64,000 nucleotides of DNA, taken from contig JAZGUH010000073.1 of the NCBI GenBank assembly GCA_037893225.1, positions 177,565-241,564 on the forward strand, given 5' to 3'. The DNA comes from Hippasteria phrygiana (lineage: Eukaryota > Echinodermata > Asteroidea > Valvatida > Goniasteridae). Position numbers and translations under genes: made by a program. Of the stretch, positions 20,943-31,179 are shown in pieces; position 1 is the stretch's first letter, and the number at the start of each line of letters is the position of its first letter. The notes under the pieces were generated by a model. That model was given only the letters and a program-made list of their open reading frames with translations. It made no database searches and was not told the origin of the DNA.

Positions 20943-21321
20943 CAGTGGAACGCCGCTATACCGAACACCATCCTTGGCTCCCAAATTTTGTGTACAAAAC
21001 TTACCGAACATTTTTGTTGAAAAAAGGCAACAGATTAAAAAATGTATTGGGTATGTTTGTAATTCCCAAACGGCCGCAGCTTTATGGTGAAGAGTGACAG
21101 GCGGCTATTATTTCGCCAAGGAATAGAAGGAAAAAGCCAACTGTTGCTTTAGAATTCGGTAAGCTGAGAAAGTATGAACATGTAATTACATAATTCAATG
21201 GCCGGCACATGTTTAATGTCGTCCTTAAGTAACCGGCGGCTGAAAATCACTATTCCGAACGATCGCTATACCGAACAAAATCTGTGGATCCCGCGATGTT
21301 CGTTATAGCGACGTTCCACTG
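20943..21321. mobile_element. pogo/Tigger-type MITE
   Basis: Ends CAGTGGAACGCCGCTATACC (from 20943) and its inverse (TATAGCGACGTTCCACTG to 21321) flanked by TA on both sides. The CAGTGGAAC...GCTATACCGAAC end, with a second internal copy CGATCGCTATACCGAACAAA, is typical of pogo-like elements. No transposase is present. Confidence 0.8.
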
Positions 21322-22907
21322 TAATAGGGTGTTTAATTTGAGGTTAGTTTTTACCAAGGTGAATGGCATTACTCAGGGTTTTCTCCTGACTTTATGACTG
21401 TTTGATTTGAATATCCACTGGTTGAGGTCTGTGGACACAAATTTTAAACTGGATACTGACATTTACCCTCAGAATCGTCCGGGATGGGAGAGTTCTGTAT
21501 TCTCTGCGATAATCTCTCTGGGTTAGAAAAACACATGCAAAAAACAAAGAGATCACAACAAAGATTTGTTGCTCTGTGGTCAACATGACTGCAGTCACTG
21601 ACCACAGACAAGGCAAAGTCCTACTTGTCGAATCCCTTCCCCATATAGTCCTTAAATCAACCCAAACAGAAAGAAAAATTGTGTAGCTCAAAAACAATCC
21701 TGAAAGGAACCCTGCCAACGGAATGTCCATTTTGCTAGACTAGGTCATCTATGGCAAAAGAGTTCTCTTTGAAAAATAGCCAATTGCGTAATAATTAATG
21801 ATGGTTACATAATCAAATTTGCACCGGTAAATTGTACACTCTCTTTTACATTATACTCGAAGCATTAGACTTTTCATACAGTAATTTTAAAGTTATTAAA
21901 AAACCAAAGTAGGAAATGGTTTTTTAACAACGCAGTACAAGCAGTATTCCATGGTTATGTTTTGTTTTTTTTCGCGCTTGGGTGGTTACAAGACTTAATC
22001 TCCGCCCTTGTTTTCTAGTTTCATCAAAGGTTATAATTTCCATTGACGGATCATTGGCAGATCAGTTAATTCTAAAGCTTATGAATTTGATAGTGAGGGG
22101 TGACATCAATAAAAATTCTACTCCTTCGACTGAATTCATAAACGACTTTTTTAAGCCTTCCTGAAAAGACGGTTTTATAATGCATTCATTCCTTCAGTTT
22201 TATTCGTAAAAATCTAAATTAAAGCTTTCTTTTCATCTTTGGATATCAGAAAAATCTCCAGTTTTTATGCCCCTTGCATCTGTCAAAAGTAAATGAATAG
22301 TTGCATTGACTGAGTTCCACCTTGGCCCACATTGGCACTTTTTTGTGTGTGTGTTGCCCAAAAAAATCATGAACTTTAAATTGGAGTACACATTGCCAAA
22401 AATTTGCCATTTCGATTTTATCGCATCAGCAATTTTATCAGTTTATATAATTTTGTCTGTGTTTTCTGTTAGGAAGTGGCTGTGCTATTCTGTAATTCCA
22501 AGTTTGTCTTCCGTGTGGCTTTTTATTCGATACATGTGCTGAAAGAGTAAATTTAAATTTAAAAAAATCCTGCCATTATAGAGGGTTTGGTGAATTTCAG
22601 GTGTCAGTTTTGAATATATTATTGAACCGTCATTAGTACAGCAAATATACTTAGACTTGCACAAGCATCCTCAGAATGTTTTTTTTTATGATGTTCAATT
22701 CTCTATTTTTGTGGAGATTGAAGTACAGAATCATGACAAGTATTTTGGGGTAGAAATGTCTGGCAAATTTGTTATTTTCACAAACCTGATCATGTATGAG
22801 GTGAACATGACAACTTTGGCGACTTTGCCTACAGGTGTAACCGATATTAAAACTTTTTGCCCCTAAATATAAATTCTCTGTTTACATAAGCAGACAGTGT
22901 TGTTTAA

Positions 22908-23120
22908 CCCCTTGAGTACGGTTATTTACAGGAGGCGCCGGGGTGTCGCGTCGGCCTTTACAGCCAAGCGAAACTGCCACAATGTGCTTGTGCAGTCAAG
23001 CGTAACATACACAATAATCCAACAATGGATTGAAACTGCACAAACAGCGGCAAACGGCGTCATCCGGCCTGGTGGCACTGTTTTTGTTTGCACCATTTGG
23101 CATCTTTCATAGGTAAGGGG
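22908..23120. mobile_element. TTAA-flanked MITE (CCCCTTG ends), copy C
   Basis: Ends CCCCTTGAGTACGG and GGTAAGGGG with TTAA at 22904-22907 and 23121-23124. Shares TACAGCCAAGCGAAAC and AAGCGTAACATACACAATAA with copy A and CCGGCCTGGTGGCACTG with copy B in inverse orientation. Confidence 0.8.
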
Positions 23121-23378
23121 TTAAACAGATTTCTCATAGCCATGATGCAAAGTTTTCAAATCATTGGAAATATAACAAATATCTGCAGTTGTGTCATAAA
23201 ATGAACTGCTGTATGCTCCTCAGGGGGACAAACGATTGATCTCATATTGAGATTGCCATTTGGTTATAAATTAATTGCTATTATAAATTAATTGCTATTT
23301 ACAGTATTCATTGGAACTCGCTTGAAACAATTCCTTCAACAGTAAGATCAGTCGATGGTCTCAAATTATAAACATAAA

Positions 23379-23523
23379 AACCCTCCTATACTCATAACTA
23401 TCACAGCCTATCAAAAACTCTAAACACCAACTCTCAGAGTTTGTGTGTGTTTCAACCTGTCATTTGATAGGTTTTCAACTGTACAGCAGCTGGGTCGATT
23501 TTAGCCCTGAGAACAGGAGGGTT
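23379..23523. mobile_element. Small inverted-repeat element, AACCCTCCT ends
   Basis: Ends AACCCTCCT and AGGAGGGTT. The interior (CAGCCTATCA, GTTTGTGTGTGTTTCAACCTG split by a few bases, GATAGGTTTTCAA) is shared with 7778-7925. About 145 bp; no frame. Confidence 0.55.
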
Positions 23524-24054
23524 AAAAACTCGTACATCTATATGTAGTCAAATAACTTTTAGAAAGAAACTGGCTGCATGAGAATGACACTATTTAGGAA
23601 TCAATTAGTTATAAAGATATACATGAGCCTGCTGTATTATGCTGCCAACAAATTCATGTTTTGAAAGTTTGGTTTATTCATTTCAAACAGCTTACATAGA
23701 CTTTCTCTTGGTTGGCTGATATGTTATGATTTAACTGTTACTCTCTTCATAAGTGTGGCGTTCTGGCAGTGTCGATGGAAACAGACGAATGGAGTTCGCA
23801 GCATGCAGCTTTATGCGATGTCAATAGAGTCCCATCTTTTACTCCCAGAAGTTGATGTGACTTACGAAGCAGATTGCGGGAGCTTGGCAGGGTCAAAAGG
23901 CGATAATTCATTATGAAATATAACCATGCACAACCTATGAGAAATTCATGGAGATGAACACAACATTTTGTTTCTGTTCAAATGGTTTCCCTGCCCCTCT
24001 CTCTTTATATATGCTTTGTTTAGATGGCCACCCCCTCCCCATCCATCCACCCAC

Positions 24055-24340
24055 CCCCTCCCTATCCTCTCCCAACCCCAGCCCCCTCACCCAACCCCCT
24101 CACCCAACCCCCTCACCCAACCCCCTCACCCAACCCCCTCACCCAACCCCCTCACCCAACCCCCTCACCCAACCCCCTCACCCAACCCCCTCACCCAACC
24201 CCCTCACCCAACCCCAACCCCAACCTCCAACCCCCAACCCCCAACCCCAACCCAACCCCCAACCCCAACCCAACCCCCAACCCCAACCCAACCCCCTCCC
24301 CCAACCCCCTCCCCCAACCCCCTCAACCCTTCCCTACCCT
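24055..24340. repeat. C-rich minisatellite (CCCTCACCCAAC / CCCCAACC)
   Basis: About 290 bp of pure C/A/T sequence on the + strand: first repeats of CCCCTCACCCAA (12 bp), then CCAACCCCAACC-type units, then CCTCCCCCAACC. It produces Pro/Thr/Gln-rich false frames. The minus strand is G-quadruplex-prone. Confidence 0.9.
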
Positions 24341-27300
24341 CTCCCAATAATATGCAACCATTGCTGCAGCACTGGACCCATTGAGTTTAAATCCTACATA
24401 TCAGAAAATCAAGAGTTTGCATTGCCAGCAGTTATAAAAAGCGCCCCCTTGTGTCAATCAATCCCAGGGATTTTTTTTACAGCATTGAGTTTATAGTATA
24501 ACCAAATTCAGGTTGTTTTTGCACAAACAGTTGATGTAAATTTATCCCAAGCTATTGGCTGCTATTTGTAGCTTGTATTCCACATCTTCGGTATAAGCTA
24601 TTTAAACTGTTTGAAATATTTTGCTTACGTGATAATTCTGGTGCATAATTATATTCCAAGCATCTTACATTCGATATTTTGTATATTTTTGATTGTGAAG
24701 TCTTACCGCCTGCTGCAACTCATGTTTTAATGTACAAATTCTGCACAAATTTGTTGGCGATTTGAGCAGTAATTAGTTTTTCGGAGTAAATTTGTGTCAC
24801 AAATTGATTGACAAAGCTTGTTTAGCCAGTTTTAGTTGACGTGAACTACCACGGCACGTGTTACAAAGGTGACATTTTTTTCTACATAATTCAGGATCAT
24901 CCCAAAATAATAAAAAAATTGACATTTTGAAATCAGAAAATTTGGGGGTTTGTATTATGCCTTGCCCAGCTCCATGGTACAGTGGCTATGGTACATTTAA
25001 CAATTAACTGCTATGGTATGGTATGGGATGAGGCATTATTTACAAGCAACGATGACTACGCATGAGTTTTAATGTCGGACAATTCATAAGATTTGTATTT
25101 ATTCAGCAAAAAATATATATTATACGCAGCGTGATTTTTGTTGTATTTATAATTAGGTCATTGACTCAATCAAATGTTACCAAATGACAGAAATATATTG
25201 CTAGTAATTTACTTTTGTTGTTTTGTGTGATTGCAAAAAGGCTGACTTTTTGTGACCCATTTTTGTTGTGCTGGATTTCGTTTTACTTTTTCCCCATGTT
25301 TTAGCCAGGAAAATGGGTACAAAACTACCAAATGCTAAATGATGTGTAAATTTAGTTAAGACTCAATATTGTAATTAAATCATCCATATTTTTATATCAT
25401 TGTAAAGAGTATTAAATGTAGATTGCAAAAGATGTTTTTGTAAAAATCAAAATTATCTTATCAATAAAATTAGGAATAAATGTTAAAGTGATTTGGTAAA
25501 ACGGTGGTTGCACTCGGCGTTGTTTATTTGATGTACACTTGTTTTGGTTGAGCTACATACCACGTGCTGTTTTGATTTCAGTTAACTATGGTCTCCGGTC
25601 AATCGATCGATTGATCAATCAATCAAAAATCAGTAGACTAATAAATGATCGAAATATTACGTTTAAGGTAAACTTTGACACGAATCAAATTACCATGATA
25701 ACTACTCGGAGGTGCCCTTGTAACGTAGGGCAAACAAAAACAATGACAAAGACGAATGCTGTTATTGAATTCACAGTCTTGAGAATTGCATACTGTCCGA
25801 TCCATTTTGAGGAGGCAATTTTTTAAGGCACCTGAAAAAATTTGTCTTAAAATAATTTGATGGGGCACTGTATGACGCTGGTGGCGCGATTTTAATGCAG
25901 CGTACTGATCGCCTGAATTAGGCCTAATTAACAGGTCCAATTGCGCTGTACGCAGCGGTTTCTTTGGCTCTTAAAAAAATGGGTTGCGTTTTCGTAGGGG
26001 GAATGCGCCCTTCCCCCGGCCCGCCTCCAACCCCCAGCGAATACATTTTGTATAGTGTCATTTAGTTATTGAGGCGATGAGACGGGCCAATATGCAGTCA
26101 ATTAAGGACTGAAGTTTTTCACATGTGAAAACCAGATTGAAATGTTGGGTTTTAAGTTGGCAGGTAATATCAGATTTTATTCATTCCTTATGGGTGGAAA
26201 TTTGTTTTTAAAATGTATATAAAGGAAACATCTTTGTTGTAACGAGAAGTATCCATAGGCCTAGTTGAGTTGTTTCCTAAATCCATGCTAAATCTAACAA
26301 TTTCAATATGATTTTACATACTCCCTAGAGGGTTGGGTCAATGATAAAGTAACAGTCATGTTGTACTTGAACGATTTAATGAAGCTAAATGAAGCATCTG
26401 GAAAAATGAACGAAATCAACTTTGCTCCACTCGAAAAGTGTTATTTCTGTAATACGATTTTGAAAACAATTTTTTTTTTTTATCATTGAAGATAAATAAA
26501 ATTGCAATAAATAAATATTATAGTAAATAACATTTTTTTAAATACTTTTTTATGATCAATTTCTCTGATAAATAATTTTGTTTTGTGCCATATGTACAGT
26601 TATATTTGTTTCTATTGATATTTGCAAAAGGTGGCTCTCCGCAATTGAATATCAGAAATTCAGAATTAATAAATAAATGAATAAATAACGGAAGAAAGAA
26701 AGAAAAAAGGAGGGAGAAACATTAAGTTTGTAATGTTAAGACCAATCCTTGCCCAATTTTGTTGCAGGTGTCATTTAGTGCAATTATTCAGTGCGGAGCA
26801 CCAAGTCTTCTTTTTTCTCCATTGTGAACTACAGGAAACACTTCGATTGGTCGCAAGTTTTACCTACCACAGGGTAGGAGGGCGCCCTTCTCAGCGGCTG
26901 CGATTTCTCGTCAAGGTGGGGGGACGGAGAAAAAAAGCGCACAACTTTGACGCGCTTGTTGTGCAATGACGTCACCCTTATTGAATTTGTTTAATTTGTT
27001 TTATTATTTTCAACTACGTACGAAGTACTATGGGGATGCTAAAAATAGGTAAACTATATACTTAACTCTTGAAATACAAACAACAAATATTGGAGATTAC
27101 ATATCCATCCCTGACCAATACCTTTTCGGAAGAAGGCACAATCAGTTCAACTGTTATTAGAGATATCATGTAATCGGAAATTTTGTATTTTGTGTCTCTT
27201 GTGTCTCCTGGGAAATGTGTGAAAATGTGTTCTGATGTTTGTGTTTTGGTGCACACTGGTGCATAGAAAAGTCATTGACTAATGGAAATTTTTTTTGGGG

Positions 27301-27452
27301 GGAACACTGTCATAGCCGTCCCCTCCACAAAAAATATTGGGGGGGGGGACGTGTCCTCCCGTCCCCCCGGGATCGCCGCCCATGGTCCTTCTCCATGAGC
27401 AACTACTTCCTGTTTCACTTTTTCAGCGGATTGTCCGATCTTTCCCTACGAT

Positions 27453-27487
27453 GGGGGGGAGGGGGGGGGGGGGGTGGGGGAGGAGGG
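27453..27487. repeat. G-run inside a dispersed 'accccc/gggg' repeat
   Basis: A run of more than 30 bases that is nearly all G, near another G-run at 27339-27348. Similar runs occur throughout the window and generate poly-Gly/Pro false frames. Confidence 0.7.
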
Positions 27488-27916
27488 TTCTGAAATTTGT
27501 TTTTTTTTTTCAACAAAATTTTACAAGCGGGGCTAGGGGCACACTTTATCAACGTTGAGACTCGTTATTAGCCCTTAATTATCAGGTAATTAGTGGGCGG
27601 ATCTGGGCTCTCTCCAAAATAGAGCCTGTCCAGTACATTGGTAAGATAGAATCTGCAATTAAAATCCACTTTGGGGAAAGTATGCGAAGTAGCCTACATT
27701 TACTTTAAAGCGGCAGTGTTGTCAACAGAATGCCACGATATTCGGTTTGATTAACTTTTCCCCCTTGAACTCCTGACTTTTAAACATTTAGGTTTCTTTA
27801 GGCAGTGAAGGACTTTATCTTATTTTACTTAAATGTAATTATGAGATTTGTTCAGTTTTGTATTTTTGTTGCAGGAGTTATGTTTTGTATTAACTGTAAC
27901 ACCATCAATCTCCACC

Positions 27917-28634
27917 TTGCCTTGCCTAGGCCGTGTTCATCCATTGTCGGATGTAGCCCTCTTCATTTGTTTTCCATGTCCTTCTTTCTTGTGCCTGTGT
28001 TGTCCATGTTGTACCCAGGTAGGATGTGATGTCGTCTCTTCATCTCTTTTTCTGTCTACCTCGTTTTCTCTTTCATGTTCGTGGTTGCCACTCTGAAATT
28101 CTTCTGGTTCATCTGTTATCTTTCAAACGTGCCACATGTCCAGCCCATCTCCACTTTGCCTCTTTGATTTTTTCTTCAATTATGTCCTGAAGTCCTGTTT
28201 TCTTTCTGATATCACTGCATCATATTTTGTCCCGGATTGATATGTGTAGCATTCTTCTATCCATTGCCCTTTGTGCTGTTTGTAGTTTGGTTTCTAGGTA
28301 TTTTGTTGTTGTCCATGTTTCTGCAGCATATGTCATAGTTGGTAGCACGCACTGGTTGTATATTTGCCTTCTCCATGCCAGTGGTATATTCTTGTCACAG
28401 AGAATTTCTTTGTGCCTTTCAAAATACCTCCAACCTGCTTTTATCCTTATCAATTCTTCTTCGTGTGTGCAGTCTTTCATCTTTAATATTTGACCCAGGT
28501 ATTTGTATTCATCAACTCTGTCTATGTCATGATTTTCTACTTTGATGGTGGAATCTGTATTATAGTTCGTCATATATTTTGTTTTCCCCTTAGGCCTATG
28601 CATTTTCAGTCCAATTCTTTGGCTCTCCCCGTTT
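27917..28634 (-). mobile_element. 5'-truncated non-LTR retrotransposon (LINE) fragment
   Basis: The minus strand encodes the C-terminal part of a LINE-type endonuclease/reverse transcriptase polyprotein and ends shortly after its stop at a GGCAA-repeat tail. It is flanked by identical 28-bp direct repeats at 27889-27916 and 28635-28662 (starting ATTAACTGTAACACCATCAA), which I read as a target-site duplication. The 5' truncation at the right edge is typical of LINE insertion by target-primed reverse transcription. The palm domain with the YxDD box is missing. Confidence 0.85.
27936..28634 (-). pseudogene. LINE reverse transcriptase C-terminal remnant
   Basis: Reading leftward: NGESQRIGLKMHRPKGKTKY, then VDEYKYLGQILKMKDCTHEE, then RRQIYNQCVLPTMTYAAETW and LQTAQRAMDRRMLHISIRDK. 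These are the post-palm thumb motifs of non-LTR retrotransposons (YLGQ; QCVLPxMTYxAETW; TQRAMxRxMLxIxxRD). The frame is broken near 28220, but further left GRQKKRWRDDITSYLG and WMNTA-stop are still recognisable. It therefore contains at least one disruption and cannot give an active enzyme. Confidence 0.85.
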
Positions 28635-29517
28635 ATTAACTGTAACACCATCAATCTCCACCACACCCATATAAACTAATTTAGAGGAGAGGAGATTTGA
28701 GGGGAAATACGTTCATTTATTATTATAATTTGAAAAAGACTTTTTTGCCCAACTGTACCCGCGCGATTCCTGGGTTCTTTCTTAGATTTAAGAACTAGGA
28801 CAAGTTCTCAGACCGAAATCAACAATCAACGCACGTTCTGAGATGTGCGTTGGTGGCGCCCTCATTGAATCAGTAAAAATTATAGCACGGCGGATAAAAT
28901 TTAATGAGTGTAACGGCGTGCTCAATTATCAGCCGAACCCGTCCGGAAAAGTTAGCACACTGGATAAGCAGATAAGTGAGACCGTATATATCGCTATCGA
29001 ACCTACGAGTCGTAGATAATAATAGTCAGATTCGCTAGGTCTGGTAGTAACCAGATTTAGGTCAGGTGCGAGGGTTCCAGTGCTTAAAAACATATTCTGA
29101 AGAAGTCCTACGATTTCGGGAAAACATTTGCAAAGCCATCTCACAGTCTGTCACTTTCATACCCTAAACATATATTTCAACAAAATTGATAGTTATCTCG
29201 ACGTTAGGATGCGAGAGTATTTAGAGTTATGCGCCCTAAAGTAGCAACATTAGCTTTTATTAAAGTTTGAGTTCCACATTGCGTATGGGGCCTACATAGT
29301 CGAGTCAGTAAAGCAGCTTCAATAGATTCAAGCTGTACCACCGAGACAGTCTCGAATAAAGACTATATAGTTAAGTATCTGTGGGGGAACCCCTGTGCAC
29401 ACCCCCCCCCCCCCCCCCCCCGAACAAATCCACACCCACTTTTTTGGGTGCGTTTTAAGTTCCTCAAACACATTTGGGATGTTAACAGTGAAAAAACCCA
29501 ATGCACTGGCGATATCC

Positions 29518-29900
29518 AAGATGGCGGCCAATATGGCGGCTAAAAATTGTCAAAATTGGGAAAAGTCATATTTCAGCCATAGAAGATGATAAAAACATAA
29601 ATAATTTTTTTAGATATATGTTTTTGACCCTTACAAAAATAATTTCTGGTATTCTCGTTTTGCTATCATGCTTCAAATTCAAGATGGCCGCCAATATGGC
29701 CACCAAAAGTGGTCAAATTTGAGAATAATCGTATATCAGCAAAAAAGTATGATAAAGGCATAAAATGAAATGATTTAATATATGTTTTTACCCTTACAAA
29801 ATACTTTCAAGCATTCTTTTATTTTTCTACCATGCACCAAATTCAAGATGGCGGCCAATATGGATGCCGAGAAAAGTCATATATTGGCCAAAAAGGTAAG
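29518..29900. repeat. Tandem repeat (~160 bp) with AAGATGGCGGC motif
   Basis: Three successive units begin with AAGATGGCGGCCAATATGG (29518), AAGATGGCCGCCAATATGG (about 29681) and AAGATGGCGGCCAATATGG (about 29844). The rest of each unit (AAAAGTCATAT, GATAAAAACATA, ATATATGTTTTT, CCCTTACAAAA) is diverged but alignable; the third unit is partial. AAGATGGCGGC is the consensus binding word of YY1; whether it is bound is unknown. Confidence 0.75.
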
Positions 29901-30059
29901 AGTATAAGTGAAAGCTGAGATTATGTATTTGAAAGTCATTGTAAACTCAAATCTGGCTTTTTCTGATTTGTAAACATCAAATTCAAGATTGTGGTTAAAG
30001 CAGTAAATTAAAAGAAATACAAAATACATGTATCAGCAATATATTACAATTACCATGAA

Positions 30060-30330
30060 CACTCAATTGGTGTTGTGAAAGAGATACCAATTCTTTAATA
30101 TCTAGAGGTATCTCAAATAAAGGCAAAAGTTATAGACAGACAAAAACCTATAAAGACAAAAAACCTATAGACATTTTATATAGCGATTGTCCACCGCTTT
30201 AACACACACTTGGTATTGTGAAAGACAAAAAAATAAACCCATTCTGTAATACATCTGGAGGTATCTCAAAGATATTCAAAACTTAAACCTATATAGACAT
30301 TTTACATAGCGACTGTCCACCGCTTTCACA
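30060..30330. repeat. Tandem duplication (~135 bp)
   Basis: Two units sharing TTGGTGTTGTGAAAG / TTGGTATTGTGAAAG, GGTATCTCAAA, ACCTATAGACATTTTA / CCTATATAGACATTTTA and TAGCGATTGTCCACCGCTTT / TAGCGACTGTCCACCGCTTT. It precedes the broken acidic frame at 30418-30690. Confidence 0.6.
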
Positions 30331-30417
30331 CTTGATATTTTGAAGGAGGAAAAGCATTGCAATCTCTACATTTCATGTAGAGATTGTCTATGCTTTGAAT
30401 ATGGCATAGCATTAGTC

Positions 30418-30690
30418 ACTGTCATAGTCGTCAAGACCTGAACAGTCAGATTTATTTACATCATCTCCATCGATATTGATATCTTCGTCATCTGACGTTT
30501 TCTCCTCTGTGACTTCAGCCAGGATGTCTTCAAGACGGGATGGCAAGACAGGTCCTTCTGATCACACTGGCTCAATGAAGTCTCCACATCGGGTCCAGCC
30601 ATGCTCTGTAGGAGGTGGGATTTCTGCATCAGTCCCACCAGATCCACCCTTGCATCCTTGGACAGGCAGATTTCCACCACCTGTGACCTG
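30418..30690 (-). pseudogene. Broken reading frame with acidic C-terminus (unrecognised)
   Basis: The minus strand can be read as a Gly/Pro-containing segment (CGDFIEPV), an in-frame TGA, then PSRLEDILAEVTEEKTSDDE, DINIDGDDVNKSDCSGLDDY and Asp-Ser-Asp-stop. A clean acidic tail ending in a stop looks like a genuine protein C-terminus, perhaps of a transposon-borne or domesticated gene, but I do not recognise the family. The TGA and the adjacent MITE make it non-functional as it stands. Confidence 0.35.
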
Positions 30691-30931
30691 GGGCCAATTT
30701 CATAAAGCTGTTAAGCACAAAAATTTGCTTAGCATGAAAATGTCTTGCTTAGTAAAAACAGGTTACCAGCCAAAAGTCCATGTAATTTTTATGCTAAGCA
30801 AACAACAGCTGAATGCCAGTCAAAAGCGATATTCCACACATGGAAATCTGGTTGGTAATCCAGTTTTTATCAAGGAAGCATTTGCATGCTAAGCAAATTG
30901 TGGTGCTTATAAGCTTTATGAAATTGGCCCC
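30690..30931 (+). mobile_element. GGCCAATTTCA MITE, copy 4
   Basis: Ends GGGGCCAATTTCATAAAGCT and TATGAAATTGGCCCC with the family core in + orientation (TTACCAGCC then TTGGTAATCCAG). Confidence 0.8.
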
Positions 30932-30935
30932 AGCT

Positions 30936-31177
30936 GGAGCCAATTTCACGGCCATGCTAAGCACACAAATTTGCTCAGCATGAAAAGTCTTCCGTAGTAA
31001 ATACAGGATTACCAACCAACTTTTGATCTGAAGTATATCGCTTATGGCTGGCATTCAGCTGTTGTTTGCTTAGCATGAAAATCCCATGGCCTTTTAACTG
31101 GTAACCTGTTTTTATTAAGCAAGACTTTTTGGTGCTAAGCAAATTGTTGTGCTTAGCAGCTCCGTGAAATTGGCCCC
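30936..31177 (-). mobile_element. GGCCAATTTCA MITE, copy 5, inverted
   Basis: Ends GGAGCCAATTTCACGG and GTGAAATTGGCCCC with the family core reversed (ACAGGATTACCAACCAA comes before CATTCAGCTGTTGTTTGC). It lies only about 5 bp from copy 4 in opposite orientation. Confidence 0.8.
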
Positions 31178-31179
31178 AG

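Larger units (their letters stand above)
20113..27888. other. ZnT 3' region and intergenic DNA
   Basis: The 3' UTR begins here; its end is not certain. Candidate AATAAA words occur near 22109, 24908, 25463 and 25475; none has a clear GT-rich partner. The stretch holds a 27-bp triplicated tandem repeat (20713-20793), a pogo-like MITE (20943-21321), a TTAA MITE (22908-23120), a dispersed repeat (23379-23523), a C-rich minisatellite (24055-24340) and G-runs at 27339-27348 and 27453-27487. No coding gene is supported. Confidence 0.5.
28663..31179. other. Intergenic tandem repeats and MITEs
   Basis: No gene is supported from 28663 to about 29400. Then follow a poly-C run (29402-29421), tandem repeats with AAGATGGCGGC (29518-29900), a second tandem duplication (about 30060-30330), a broken acidic reading frame on the minus strand (30418-30690), and two abutting MITE copies (30690-31177). 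Confidence 0.5.

Noticed and set aside
23948..24496. Proline-rich frames up to 182 codons
   Set aside because: Three overlapping frames all arise from the C-rich minisatellite; being open in several frames at once is a composition effect.
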